Origin: Hericium rajendrae
Lineage: Eukaryota; Basidiomycota; Agaricomycetes; Russulales; Hericiaceae
DNA: 64,000 bases
Reading direction: 5' to 3'
Assembly: GCA_033439255.1 (NCBI GenBank)
Contig: CM065886.1
Coordinates: 1,364,001-1,428,000 of the forward strand
Part shown: positions 11,145-23,239 of the stretch, piece after piece
Layout of the letters: each line of letters begins with the position of its first letter
Numbering within the stretch: the stretch's first letter is position 1
Made by a program: the position numbers and the translations under genes
Notes under the pieces: model-generated
The model's database searches: none
The model's input: the letters and a program-made list of their open reading frames with translations, nothing else
What the model was told of the DNA's origin: nothing

Positions 11145-12690
11145 TCACTCCTGGCCCGAGCCTAACCCGCCCTCGGCGTGCATCCGCGGCTCGAACGGCG
11201 GCGCGAGCAGCGAGAGCGTGGAGCTCGCGGCAGTCGTGGGCGAGGGCCCGGGGGACGACGACTTGCGCCGCGGCGCGTGCGGGCGGCCCGGCGCGCGCCC
11301 CGCGAAGTGCTGCTGTGCGCGATGGGGCGGGAGCGGGAGCGCCTGCCGCGCGCCGACGAACGGGTTGTGCACGCGCGGGTGCGGCGCGAAGCGCTTGCCG
11401 CGGAAGGCGGGGAAGCGCGGCGGCGGCGGCGGCGGCGGCGGCGGGGCGAGGTAGGCGTAGGGGTCGGCGGCGATGCGCGCGCGCTCGAGCTGCAGCGCGC
11501 GGACTCTGTCTTCGAGCTCGCCGACGAGGCCGCGCGGCGCGGAGGTGGCGCTGGCGCTGGCGCTGTCGGAGTCGGAGCCGCTGCTGCCGGCTTTGCCCTC
11601 GAGCTTCTCGCGGCGGGCGTTGAGCTTGTCGAGGCGGGCTTCGATGGTGGCGAGCTCGGCTTTGACGCCGTGTACCTTTGCGCTGGCGTCTGCTTCGGCG
11701 TCGAGCCGTCGTTGTTGCTCGTCTTCGGCTGTTCGTTTTATGGACGCGTGCCGCTGCTCTTGCTCCCGTCGTTCCTCCTCCTGCGTCGCGCGTTCCGCCT
11801 CGGTGATCTCCCACTCTGCCTCGACGTCCTCGCGGCCCTTGACCGCCTGCTTCACGGCCTCCTCGAGCGCGCGCACTTTCTGCCGCATGCGCACGTCACC
11901 GGTGGAGTGCTTCTGTGACGTGCGCTTGAGCTGCGAGATCTCGGCGCGCAGCGCGGCCTGCGACTTCTGCGAGTCGCGGCGAGCGGATTTGAGCGAGGTG
12001 AGCAGCGCGCTGTGTTCGGCCTGCAGGTGCGCGAGGGTAGATTGCAGGGACGCGAGGTAGTCTTCGACTGCGACGTGGGAGTGTGTCGGCGTGGGCGGGG
12101 TGCCGGGCGGCGAGGGCGAGGGCGGCGAAGGGGACGGGTCGGTGAGAGCGGAGCCGGGGAAGTGGTTCAGTCCGAATGCGTCCTGGGAGAGCTCGGGCTC
12201 GCCGTCTGCAAAGAACGGAAATGTGAGTGCGACGATTGGTTAGGCATAATATTGGATACACACTGCGGGCTTCGACTGTGACGATGTGGCCCTTCACGCG
12301 TTCCTCGCCTGGGATGATGCCCAGCTCGATGTCGTACTGCCGGCCGGGCATGAGCCCATATATGATGATGACTGCCTCGTCGGTCTCATCATCGATACGG
12401 ATGAGCACACGCTGCCAGGGCGTGGCATTAACTTTTACGGAGAGGCCCTTGGAGAGCGCGTCCGAGATGATTTGATGGCTGCCTGAAGATCTTGATGTCG
12501 CATTCTCGGCACCTTCGTAGTCCTCGCCGTCGAGAAGCGAAGAAAGATTGGTCTGGGCAGAAAGAGACGAAAGGACGAAAGTGGCCGAGACGGATGTGAT
12601 CTCGAGCACAGACAGGGAAAGGCGATGGTTCCAGGGTCGTAGTGAATGCCACTTGCTTGACGACTGCAAGTCAATTTGACTATCCGCCAT
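11145..12690 (-). CDS. Coiled-coil protein with Fn3-like N-terminal domain
   Basis: Not a named family as far as I can tell. Residues ~1-160 look like a beta-sandwich: WNHRLSLSVLEITSVSATFV, later NATPWQRVLIRIDDETDEAV and IIIYGLMPGRQYDIELGI, resembling a fibronectin-III strand pattern with the closing LxPGxxYxxxL motif. After one intron (about 12205-12264) come a Pro/Ser linker, then ~170 residues of strong coiled coil (QSTLAHLQAEHSALLTSLKS, then KVRALEEAVKQAVKGREDVE). The Pro/Ser-rich tail includes a run of nine prolines coded by a CGG/CCG tract at about 11418-11444. The start at 12690 (MADSQIDLQSSS) is preferred; the frame is open to 12774. Plausibly a cytoskeletal or scaffold protein, by inference only. 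Confidence 0.7.
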
Positions 12691-13310
12691 GCCAAAGCAA
12701 AAAATCAAAGTTGAAGCTTGAAGGATGGCTGCAAGTCGTTGTAAGCCGGTCATCTTGTCGAGTTCTTCAATCACTGTGACGCAAGGTCACGCAAGTCACC
12801 ATCAGTGTTCCCTGAGCATGTGCGCTTGCAGTGCTAGCGCATCAATGCATCGAAATCAAATAATTTTGAGGCTTCAGATCGAAATATGCACTCCTATTTT
12901 GAGCGAGATTGTTTTATGTGATTTTTGTCTGAGGAGGACTGTAAAATGACCAGCTTTAGGTGGAGGTAACGTCACATCGGTGTGACCGGCCCGCGCGTGG
13001 TCCGCGCGTACGTTGCAGGTGGCTGCGTGTCGTCGCTCTGCGGCAAAAAATGCCTCTACTTTGCTTTCCACTGAGGACATATAAAAATTGGATTGATAAT
13101 TTGATGATCGAAAGCTGTATAGAGCACCTGTATCAAGGGACTTGGGCAGTGTTTGAAAATGTTGATTATAAGCATCAGCCACGGTTCGTGAAGTTCACAC
13201 GGGTCTGTGCCACGTCGCTCGTCCACTACGCGTATTTAGCTTCCACCACCTCCTCCTCCCCCCCCGCCCAGTCAACTTCTGGCAAGTTTGCTCCTTTCAG
13301 GCCTTTCTTT
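12691..13310. promoter_or_regulatory. Divergent promoter region, coiled-coil gene / ERV29
   Basis: 620 bases between two divergent starts. A TATAAAA element at 13080-13086 is too far from the ERV29 ATG for a short leader, but could serve a longer 5' UTR. A CT-rich and C-rich tract lies at 13244-13270, just upstream of ERV29, a common feature of fungal promoters. Confidence 0.4.
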
Positions 13311-14589
13311 ATGACTTCTCGCATCAGCATTGCGCGGCCGCAAGGCCCTGGCTACACCCCCGACCCCCATGGCTTTGGCAACTCGCGGCCCTCGTCAGGA
13401 TACAGAGCGGCGAACCCGGACGACCCCCTCGAGAAGCTTCGCGCCTACGGCAAGCAGGTCGAGGACTACATCGAAATCTACTCGCAGCCTTTACGACCCC
13501 ACCTTCCAGCCATTGGCAGATTTATGATTGTTGTGACATTCCTCGAGGATGCACTCCGGATTGTCACTCAATGGAGCGACCAGCTGTGGTATCTTCAGAG
13601 GTACGGCATTACTGCTATGTTCTTTGTCCTGTCATTCACATGCCAATCGCTTTCGTAGACATCGACACTTCCCCTGGGGCCTGTCCCATCTCTTCCTCAT
13701 CATAAATGTCATTGTGAGTATTCCCTGGGCCCGCCATTCCGATCACATCATGACACGTCCCCTGTGATGTCCGCCACAGACCATGCTCGTCGCCTCAGGC
13801 GCAGTCATCACAAAACGGCACACGGAACTCGCTGTGGGCGGCCTGCTTGGTGTCGTTATCATTCAAGGTTTCGGCTACGGTCTCATCTTCGATCTCAACT
13901 TCTTCCTCCGGAATGTTAGTGTGGTCGGCGGTCTCCTCATGGTGTTCAGTGATTCCATGGTCAGCCGCGGACGGGCCTTCGCCGGGCTTCCCTCTTTGAC
14001 TGAGAACGACCGGCGGAAATAGTGAGCAATTGACCACGCGCCCCTCTTCCATTCCCGCTGACCGTCTCGTTATGCAGCTTCCTGCTCGCCGGACGGGTCC
14101 TCCTCATCTTCCTCTTCCTCGGATTCGTCATCTCCGGCAAATGGAGCATTGTACGTGCCATTGTGTCACTATTCGGCCTGGTTGCCTGCGGCATGGTCGC
14201 CGTCGGCTTCAAGGCCAAGTGGTCTGCGTCATTCCTCGTCATCATTCTCAGCGCGTTCAACGTTGCTGTCAACAACTTCTGGAGCGTGAACTCCGCGCAT
14301 CCGGCGCGTGATTTCCTCAAGTAAGTCCATTTGACATTTCCCGCGATGTGGCCGTGTCTCACACACCGTTTCGTAGATATGACTTCTTCCAGACTCTGTG
14401 TATGTTCCACGTTCTATCTGCTGACTTATACGTTATGGAATGCTGACATTTTTGTAGCGATCGTCGGCGGTCTGATTCTCTTGGTCAACATGGGTCCAGG
14501 TACGCTTCGCGTGTCTTGACTTGATCTTCCTTTTTCTCACGTTTCCACCAGGCGGTTTGTCGGTAGATGAGAAGAAGAAGAACTTCTAA
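13311..14589 (+). CDS. ERV29: ERV29 / SURF4 ER cargo receptor
   Basis: Erv29/SURF4 is a polytopic receptor that packs soluble secretory cargo into COPII vesicles at the ER. Exons join into about 315 residues, normal for the family. The N-terminal tail is cytosolic (MTSRISIARPQGPGYTPDP). Next comes YGKQVEDYIEIYSQPLRPHL with FMIVVTFLEDALRIVTQWSD, the family's signature. Successive membrane helices follow (HFPWGLSHLFLIINVI, ELAVGGLLGVVIIQGFGYGL, LLAGRVLLIFLFLGFVIS, SFLVIILSAFNVAVNNFW). The end is LSVDEKKKNF, with a dilysine-like tail suited to COPI retrieval. About six introns of 50-70 bases. Confidence 0.96.
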
Positions 14590-17421
14590 GCATCAGACAA
14601 GTCGAGGGCACGAGCGTGTGAGCTGAGAGCGGGGGTCATCACCATTATTTATCGTCCATCCGGGGCAGCTCGACAGACTGTACACTTCATGGGCCGGGCT
14701 GTAAGTACAGGGGAAGTGATTGTGGAGTTATCCTGGACAAAAGAGGGATAGGATAGGCCGGTGTGTGCGTGGGCACTGTCATGCGACGTCATTATTTTAT
14801 TCGTTTTCGTTTGCAGTTGTTGGACTTTGTTTGCAATACGTGTAAGTTCCACGTGGTATTTCTTCTGTGCATTCGATCTGTGGATGCAGCAAGCAGGATG
14901 TTCACGAATCTTCAACTCCGTCGTGGAACCCAGAAGTCTCAGGGTATATAAACCTCGTAAGTGTTCCAGCAGAGTCACGGCAGTCTTCTCTGTACTGCCG
15001 TTATACCATGTGAAGACACTCTTATGCGTGTTCCCCGTGGACACGAACGTCTCCATATTCTGATCCTAGGATATCCCACGATATCCGTAACTTTCTAGAG
15101 CTACTGTCCACAAGCGAGATTAAGACCTCTCCGTAACCTCGTGCCTCGCTCGCCTTCCCGACGTCACCAGCCTGATGCAGTAGCAAACTGCGGGATTCGT
15201 CCAACTCGGGCATACAATACGTCAGAACATACCCACGTTACCAAGAAGCCTATTTCTTCTCGTACCGCCGGAGCTGTCAGTATGTCCTGTCTGAGTGTTA
15301 CGCAACAACGGCTGATCCCACGCATTCACACAGTTGTCATCTCATAGGGATCCTCTTCCTTGTCCCCACTGTATATATGGTGCGGGTTCCCTTCAAACCC
15401 GAGGCTTTACCCCTTTCCGCATAATTTCTGCTGGATTGTCGGATCGGTGACCTCACTGAAGGTCTGCAGGACCTGGCTAAACCCGGTATGTGAGTCTGCC
15501 AGACGCAATGCTGTTATGATGAATAAAGGCGTGCGGTCCATGTCCGACACTGCATGCCCATTCCCTGAGGTCGTCTGTTTTGTGTGGTCGCCGGGCACCG
15601 GTCATCATCCTCGCGGATCGACATCGCTGTGCGCTACGACCCTGCTCTACTATTCCTGTCAATGGGTGGCTTTCCCTAGCAATTATTTCGTGATATGATA
15701 TGTTCTGCACAGATCAAAGTCGAAATAAGGCCCAAGCGGGCAACCCGATTGGTTCACGAGGCCTTACGGGAGCATGGCAGTCAAGCAGAAAAGAGGCCTC
15801 CATACTGTAACATTGGTTTGTCACGGGGAAAGTCGACCAATGCATCTGTTTCAGCGACTAGCCTCGATCCCGCCCGGAGCGTTGTCGGGCAGGGTCTGAA
15901 GCTTCGTGGGTTTCACTGCGGCCATACGGGTATAACCTAAATCCCACTGCCGCATCAGAGCGCGTCGCGCATGCCGGCACCCGCACCCAGGAAACGTCCT
16001 TCCATTCGGAACGGAACGCGTGCCGTTGCCTCTGTTCCAGCTCGATGCGTCACCGTGTGCCGATCGCAGTCTAGGAACGGAAGCTCCGAGTGCGACCCGC
16101 CCACAGGCATCCCGCGCTTCTGCTGGGATGTGCGGCGCTCCATGTAGGACGCGACCGTGATGCAAGCAAGGGCAAAGCAGCCCGCACCGTGGGTCGTCGC
16201 GTGCTCCATCCCGCGCGCTTCGCCCGCGCTCGCGTGGCACTCTGTCCCCGCGGAGGCGCGCGTCGAACCTTATGCCCTGACAGGCATGGGCGCCAGCGTC
16301 GCGTGGAGCTGCGGGGATTGTCTGGGTGGGGAAGCGCGACCCGCTGGCTGGCTGCGAGGATGCTGCGTAGAAGCCGTGCGCTCGAGAGTGCTAGGCCTGG
16401 TATGTACGCCTGCTGCGACGGCGCTGTGCGGGCCCGTGTGCGCGTTGGCACTACTTTACTTACTGGCTCCGATGTTACGCCGATGCGTCAGCGCCCAGCC
16501 TGTGCGGAGCGGGCTCACGCGGGCCCGTAGAGAAGGGTCGCGCCGCGTCGAGAGCTGCGTTTCGTGACGGCGAGCCGCGTGCGGGGACGGGATCGGTGTG
16601 CTTCAGGTGCATTTTTTTTTCTCTCTCTTTTTTTTGAATAGCCATACATTTCGATTCGCCATACTATATCATACGGTGCGTTTCAGGTGCGTTTCGTTTC
16701 ACGGTCCTATCAGGAAGCACTGCCTGCTGTTTTTCAGGCCGGCAACGCTGTCTGTGGATCCGTGGATCGTGGACTACGCCGGTCCGCCCTGTCCGCGGGC
16801 GCTTTGCGGGACGTGCATCGCCCGACGGATGGGTGGGGTGGCTTAGGTTCGAGGTCTTGTGAGAGGGCGCGGCAGGAGCTAGACAGCGGTCCGGTGAGAG
16901 TGGTGGATGTGGTTCGGCGCTGTGGTGCTCGAGACTTGTTACACCTTTAGTAGTCGCCATCAAAGGTTGTTTGAAGGTCTATCATTCGCGAAGAGCGGAA
17001 ACGGGTATACGACGCTATATATAAGTACCCCAATTGCCGACATCAAAACAAGAAAACAGGATCGGGAGATGTAATCGGGAACGCGTAGAAATACAATGAT
17101 CGTGGATCGTGATAGCGAGCTGCAAACTGTGAAACGAAGATGGGTGAAATGCGGGGCGACAGAGCAGAACGAAGATGATGGGGGCACGTCCGATAATAAG
17201 TAACCTATCCGACGAAAACGAGACAACCATGGAAATGGAAGGGACCGGGGACGATGACGGGTGGAAATACAGGGATAGCTGGGCATACAACACATGGCAG
17301 GCCGCAGTCGCTGGATACACTTCTACTGGATATATTGCAGACAGGTCCGATGGCGAGGTGAAATATTCAGCCAAGCGCGGCCGCATCGGCCATCATACAG
17401 GCCCACGGCCACAGCGCGCGG
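14590..17421. other. 2.8-kb stretch without recognisable gene
   Basis: This holds the 3' UTR of ERV29 and the 3' side of the WOPR gene. Several open frames of 100-146 codons occur on both strands, helped by high GC at 15.9-16.6 kb. None shows a family motif, a coherent splice pattern or matching codon bias. A T-rich run lies at 16612-16635. No tRNA or terminal repeats were seen. A decayed element or an unannotated non-coding RNA cannot be excluded. Confidence 0.4.
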
Positions 17422-18709
17422 TTAGTAGCGGTGCTCGCTGGGCGGCGACCCGCCGGGATGTGACGTGCTGACACCAGGGACGTACTCGGCGGGCGCAGTG
17501 CCTTGCTGTCTGCGGCCACTGAGCTGCTGGAGCAGCTGTGCATCAGTTGGGTCACGCCAGGTCGTGCGCGAGATGGCCTCGAGCTGCTGGAGAGGTACGA
17601 GGGAGGGCCCCGGTGGTGGGGCGCGGGCGGCGGGGTAGTATGGCGGTGTGTGCGGCGGGGGTAGGGCGGACGGACCTGCTTGCATGTGCGGGTGTGAGTA
17701 TGGCGCGCGAGACGTACTGGCCATGGGGTAGGTCTCGTATGCCAGTGCCTGGCGCGATGCTCCAGGGTGGGCCGGCTCGACTTGGGACAGCGCGATCGGC
17801 AGAGGCTCCGCGCTTGCGGACGAGGGAAATATGGTGTAGAGTGCGCCGGCCGTCGGTGGGGGTAGTTGGCCTTGGTCGCCGGGGCCCATGAGCTGGCCGC
17901 CGGATGGGGTGCGCCTGGGGTCGTCGCGACGCCCCTTATTCGAGCGGGCGCTCCTGAAGAGACCTTCCGGAATCGTAGCACGTCCGACGTCAGGGATGTT
18001 TTCGACAAGGCCAAGCTTGTCGACGGATCTTTGATTGAAATACGCGGCTATTTAGAGATTAGGACACAGTTACAGTTGGCCGAATGGGGACGAGCGCACT
18101 TAGATGCCATTTGCGTGTGATATCTTGGGCTCGGTCTTCAGGCAGGGAGACAAAGACGCTGAAGGTCTGTTTGATGAGCCTGTCGGCGTCATGAAGTGGC
18201 GCGGAGGATCTGGGGCATAAATGGCGCGTGAGCATGCAATGATTGGATCGAGTGGGCGATGCTGACCCCGAGGGGTTACTTGGATTGGGATGTTCGTTTG
18301 ACTGAGGATCCCTTTGATAGTAAAAGAGGAATTCCTGAGACACGGTCAGCATGTCAGCTGGCGGCAGGTCAGAGCAGATAGGCCAATTACGTCTCGTATC
18401 CTGCTCGGACCCCAGGACATGCCGTCTGTCCTGCAAATCATCCCGCATGAAGCATTATGAGTCGAAAAGGGGTTAGCGAACGCACCAGCGCTCCATGCTC
18501 AAACCCGTTGTCTCCGACGTGCTCGCACTGCGGTCCTCCCAGACGTACACATTTCCCGGCCCTATGTGTCTGCGTTCTTCGGCATCCAGCCGTCGGGAGA
18601 GCAGGGTGAGGACGTTGCGAGCGACGCCGTAGAAAACGAGGAGCGCGTCGTGTGCAGTGCGGATGCGCGTGTTCTGCAGCGTCGGCTGCTGCCTGTAGGT
18701 CGGGGGCAT
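17422..18709 (-). CDS. WOPR-domain (Gti1/Pac2 family) transcription factor
   Basis: WOPR proteins (Wor1, Ryp1, Gti1/Pac2) are fungal DNA-binding regulators of morphogenetic switching. The N-terminal half is clear: MPPTYRQQPTLQNTRIRTAH, then LDAEERRHIGPGNVYVWEDR, then GLSMERW joined over an intron to TDGMSWGPSRIRD and over another to EFLFYYQRDP. The second half, IKQTFSVFVSLPEDRAQDI then KWHL, joins over a third intron to TAYFNQRSVDKLGLVENIPD. The C-terminal ~200 residues are disordered and rich in Pro, Ser, Gln and Ala, as usual for activation regions. Total is about 370 residues. A TATATAT motif (18768-18775) lies ~60 bases upstream of the ATG. Confidence 0.92.
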
Positions 18710-18767
18710 GGCGGGAGGCGGGAGGTGAAGGGAGGAAGCTTAGGAGACGGAGAGGACGGTGGCGGGA

Positions 18768-18775
18768 ATATATAT
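18768..18775 (-). promoter_or_regulatory. TATA box candidate for the WOPR gene
   Basis: A TATATATT motif on the minus strand about 60 bases upstream of the WOPR start codon. Spacing fits a fungal TATA box with a short leader. Confidence 0.4.
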
Positions 18776-19839
18776 GGAATACGGTGGGTCAATACACACA
18801 TCGCAGAGCAGGTCAGGGACGAAAGGGATCCGGGCCTAAGAAGCTTATAGTATTTGAGTTTCAATAAAGCTTTCCGCATTGAGAAAGATTACGGCGAGCG
18901 CTCGCGTGGAATTCTTCGAGGTAGAAGGCGGTAGAGCCCAAGGGTGAAGCGGCTTCCCAGGATGGGATCAAAAGGAGGGGCTGCACCGAGTTCCGAGGAT
19001 CTCATATGGACGCGATGCTCTTGTCTTCGTCGCATCTTAAGAGACAATCTGATTGAGAAGCGTAAAATTACGAGGATATTCGTTGCCAGGTGCTCATGAG
19101 CTGGCCGTAAGGTCTGAAATTACACATACTTACGCACGCTGACTCGGACGAAAACAAGAGAGGGGATCAAGAGGGACTGGAAAGGCAGGAGAGAGACGGC
19201 TGGACCAGAGCCCAGGGGCAACGCACCGGCTGATGTCACTTACAAACAGAATTGACGTTTGTTTTCTGATCGCCGATTGGAAGGGCAAAGGATGAAAGAA
19301 GACAAGACAAGACAATGCCAGTGCGCGTTTGTCGCTGGTCATGCAAGGCCACAACACGATGTTATCGATGGACGGCCCTTGTGCTGGCACCACGAACAAG
19401 AACATCATTCCAACTCCGGTCTTAGGTCTAGCCAATCACAGGGCCCTGAGCCCGCCAGTATCGAGATATCACGCGATTTGCCTCCGTTGCTTTTGCCTCC
19501 GGCTGGTTAATGAATCCAAGTTGATCCTGCACATGCCTCTCCCCGGCGAACGCCGGCCCTCGATCTTGCATAAAGAACTTCGCCAATATGGAATACTTTT
19601 CCAGAATTTCTGCATCTGCATGCGGCCCATATCTCACCCGCGAGAAACGCTATGGTCCGCGGACAAATGTACGAATGGAGAGCAGTGTATGTGGTGACGG
19701 CATCGTTATGCAATTTTTAGTTACATGCCGCAGGCACTCCAGCCGAGCCATAACAATAAGGGAGTCTCTACACCATGTCCACCAAATGGTCTGTCACAGT
19801 TCCCCAGACAACCATACATGATCACAATAAGCTCACGTC
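18776..19839. other. Upstream region of WOPR gene, no gene seen
   Basis: About 1.06 kb between the WOPR start and the DNAJC11 3' end. Open frames are short and overlap on both strands, with no recognisable sequence. It probably carries WOPR control sequences (long upstream regions are usual for morphogenetic regulators) and the DNAJC11 3' UTR. Confidence 0.35.
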
Positions 19840-22800
19840 TCAAACAAATGCGAACAACGCACCTGTCAGTGGCAGGACCACCGGGCTGTAGTCGGGGATT
19901 TCCGCATAGTGCATGCGCCCTCCAAATGAATATCGAATACGAAGGCATTTTGTGATTGAAGGCAAGGGATCATAAAATCCTTGGATGCCAGCTGCGACAG
20001 CAGAAGGATCAGCATTGCACCCGACAGCACCGACGGTCGCCGGTGGACCGACTGGCATGGCGATGCCTTCGTAATCGGCAAGCACAGGCGCCGGCGGCCA
20101 AGCGCCATCTATGACACACGCACCTTTGTTCGGTGCCCAGGGATATATAGCTGACTCTTATGCACGAGAGCCTGCAAGGGGATTGTGACATCGACCATCA
20201 GATCTCGCACCTCGGGATCGGGAGCCATGGGTCCGTATGTGGCCTCCGTAATAACGAGCCCTGTCCAGGTCCCGGTTACTGGACGGATCGACACGTGAAT
20301 AGCAATAAACCCCAACTTGCCTTCCTTCGCTTTCTCGGCCTGCGTGTGCTTCCGCGCGGTGTCCCGCAGCAGCGCGACGCTCTCTTCGACCTCGCGCCGG
20401 ACGCTCGCGCGCTCTTCCACAAATTCACGCCGCGCTGCACGGAAAAACCTAGGAGGTCGCGTAGGCTCAGCACGCGGGCAGAGCGACACAACAGAAGACG
20501 CAACGTACGCCGCTCGCTGTTTCTGCCGACGGGGTCCCAGGATGAATTGATATGCCAGCACAAATGCCGCGGTGGGCACCGTTGCCGTAAGGAGACCCAG
20601 CAGCGCGTCGTAGTCGTCCGAGAGGCTGATGGGCACGACTAGGCGCTGGCCGAGATAAGTCATGCTGCGAACATCAGACCTGAATCATCGCGCGCGGGGT
20701 GCGGGTGCACTTACTCCAGCTTCAGCTCAACTCCGCTTGCGTTCAGCGCGACCGTCGTCGTGACTCCGCCCTGCTCGTCGCCCCATGCACCGGACAGTAG
20801 CCACGAGAAGCCTGCCAGGCTCAGCGACACCCCCAATTTTGCCTGGACTGCCAGCTCCGAGAAGACTACGCCCCAGTCCGCGCGCAGGCTCGACCCGATC
20901 CCTGCGAGGTTGATGCCGTACGTCGACTGCCGCACCCCTACACCCAGGCCCGAAGCCGACCCGGCATTCGACGCGGCAGGCCCCGGGGGAGAATCGGCGG
21001 TTAGATTAAAGGCGTGCGGGGCGACGATGCTCGCGGACAGGTACGGCTGGCCGCCGGCGTGCAGCACGAGCACGCCTTCGGTCGACGCGTCGCTGAACAG
21101 CCGCCGGCTGTACGTCACTGTCAGCGGTGGCGGCAGCACGCGCGGCGAGAGCACTGTCTCGACGACCACCGCGTTCTCGTCGTCGTGGTAGACCCCCTTG
21201 AGCGACAGCAGGTGCGACCGCAGCAGCGCGGCCGTGGCCTGTGGGAGCGATCATGTGAGCGTGATGTGCGGTGTGATGACCACCTGGCTTACCTCGAAAT
21301 CCAGGCGCGGCGAGTACTGATGTCGTACCGTCCCGAGGATATTGCCGCCCCCGAGCCCCTGGGCGTCACTTCGCGCGCTCCCACTCGCGATGCGGCTCGA
21401 GAGGAACACCTTCGTTTTTTTGCTGACTTCTTTCTGGAAGCACGGCGCATCAGAGCGTCCTGTTTCTGCCGCTGTCACATTAATATATACGCACCTGGAA
21501 GGTGTGTCGGATTGCGAAGGACGAGACGTGCACGTCGCCCACTCGGTTAGCAAGATCTCGCGTCCACCGTATGTGGGTGGGCACGGCTGCTCGCTCGAAA
21601 AGCGACCGCGCGTCGATCCCCAGCACCACTCGCCCGCGCGGAAGCACGGCCTCTTCCAATTTTTGTCTCTCCATCTGTTTTCTCGAATGGGTCAGGGTTT
21701 CGCGAACCTATGTCTGCGGTGAGGTCACGCGCCAGAGATGCAAAATGTGCATACATACCTCTTCCGGGGATTTGGAGCGCAGCTCCGCCGGCCACTTCAT
21801 GTTGAGCCCATCGTAGCCTAAGGATTGTTCGTATCAGCAGGAAAGCTACAGCTGGGCTCATAACGATGGAGAATGATAGACCAGCGCGCGTCGCCCGCGC
21901 TCATGGAATGTACGCGCTCTGGGGACGGCAAGCTGGCTCGTCTAGAAGCTGATGAACTCCACCGGGTCCAGGCTTCCTCTCCGCGATGCTGAGCACCTGC
22001 CACCACAGCAGTCTTCACCTGATGTTAGATTGAGGGTAGGCGGCTGTCCCCCCACCAAAGACTGTCACAAACAGGATTTCGGGTGGGAAGGCTCAGCATG
22101 TAAATCATGATCTTCCGTGCAGCACATGACAGGCAAAGCCTAGCTCGGTGCCCTTCCGAAAGATTGAATCGGGAGCCCAGGGCTGAGCGTAGGCAGGTCG
22201 TCTATCGATATGAATTTGACTATAACGGAACGCACCGTATTCGTCGTACACCTCCCTAATAGCGCATTAATATTAACAGCGTATGCACCAACACAGAACA
22301 AGCCTACCGAAGAAATGGATCGGAGAGAACTTCTGAGCGTGAGCGAAGATATTGATCACTTCTGATAAGCATGGGCTCACCTTCGTACGCCTTCTGGAGC
22401 TCCAGGAACCGCTTGGATGCAGTCTCTTTCGTGGTCTCGTCGCGCTGCTTATCCGGGTGGAAGAGGACGGACAGCGCACGGTAGCGTTCTCTTATCTCAT
22501 TGTCAGAAGCTGACCTGGGAAGATTTAGGACCGAACTGAGTCGCCGTCAATAAGTGTGGGTGACATATATTGAGAACTCCCAACGAACTAGAGGAAGTCG
22601 CGTTCGCGTAATGGAGTGCCTTGCGTGCTATTTCCGCTGTCCGGCAAAGTCATACAAGCCTGTGTATGGATTCGTGTACTTCTGACACCAGTTCGTAAAC
22701 AACTGTGCGATGCCCACGGCGAACGGGAAAGGGGTGGTGAAGAAGAGCACGGTGACAAGGAGGGTATGGCCACGACGCGTCCAGACCGAATGCTTCAAGC

Positions 22801-22984
22801 GCGGTACGCCGGCCGGAAGATGCCGGACTCACACCCCTCACGTGCTCACGTTCGCAAGCGACGCAGCGGCACCGCGGCCCGCGTCGTCGTCGTCCTCAGC
22901 AGCGAGCTCACTGCAGGCAGCGTCCAGGTCGTTACCCCGCCGACATGTGTCTTTTGTCCAATTTAAACAGCAGGAGCCCCTCAT
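19840..22984 (-). CDS. DnaJ homolog, DNAJC11 type (DUF3395)
   Basis: DNAJC11 is a J protein of mitochondrial membranes linked to MICOS/cristae organisation. The J domain is visible as DNEIRERYRALSVLFHPDKQ (HPD motif intact), then KRFLELQKAYE joined through two very small exons (~25 and ~20 bases) to VLSDPFLREVYDEY. Conserved middle and C-terminal parts: YDGLNMKWPAELRSKSPEE, LPRGRVVLGIDARSLFERAA, PPPLTVTYSRRLFSDASTEG, then MTYLGQRLVVPISLSDDYDA with a helix TVPTAAFVLAYQFILGP, DVTIPLQALVHKSQLYIPGH and IQGFYDPLPSITKCLRIRYS. The 5' end is uncertain: the first exon may be the Asp/Ala-rich frame starting at 22984, and exons between 22540 and 22850 are not resolved. The last codons (ALFAFV) may be intronic read-through. 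Confidence 0.85.
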
Positions 22985-23239
22985 CTAGGAATGGGGACCG
23001 TTTTTCATAATTCTTTGCTAGATCCTCTGACCATCATAGACGCGGCAAGCACTTGCCAGCCTCACCGTCAGCTCTTGAAGCTGTCAATTGCTTGCCAGCC
23101 TCCAGTCCAGATTGTTCCCGATGGCTTATAAACCCTCTGGCACTCGCAACGCTACTTCTCTTTAGTTATCGAACATCCACTTCATTCGCAACTGCAACTC
23201 GCAATTTCTATCGCAACATTCGCTATCTCGCTCTCAATC
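22985..23239. promoter_or_regulatory. Promoter region between DNAJC11 and kinase genes
   Basis: 255 bases between divergent starts. TATAAA at 23127-23132 lies 108 bases before the kinase ATG, with a TC/CT-rich leader after it. Confidence 0.5.
23127..23132 (+). promoter_or_regulatory. TATA box for the kinase gene
   Basis: A perfect TATAAA, 108 bases upstream of the kinase start codon and followed by a CA/CT-rich initiator-like leader. It suggests regulated rather than constitutive transcription. Confidence 0.55.

Noticed and set aside
14649-15056. 135-codon minus-strand frame after ERV29
   Set aside because: No recognisable motif and it lies in the expected ERV29 3' UTR. Kept as unassigned.
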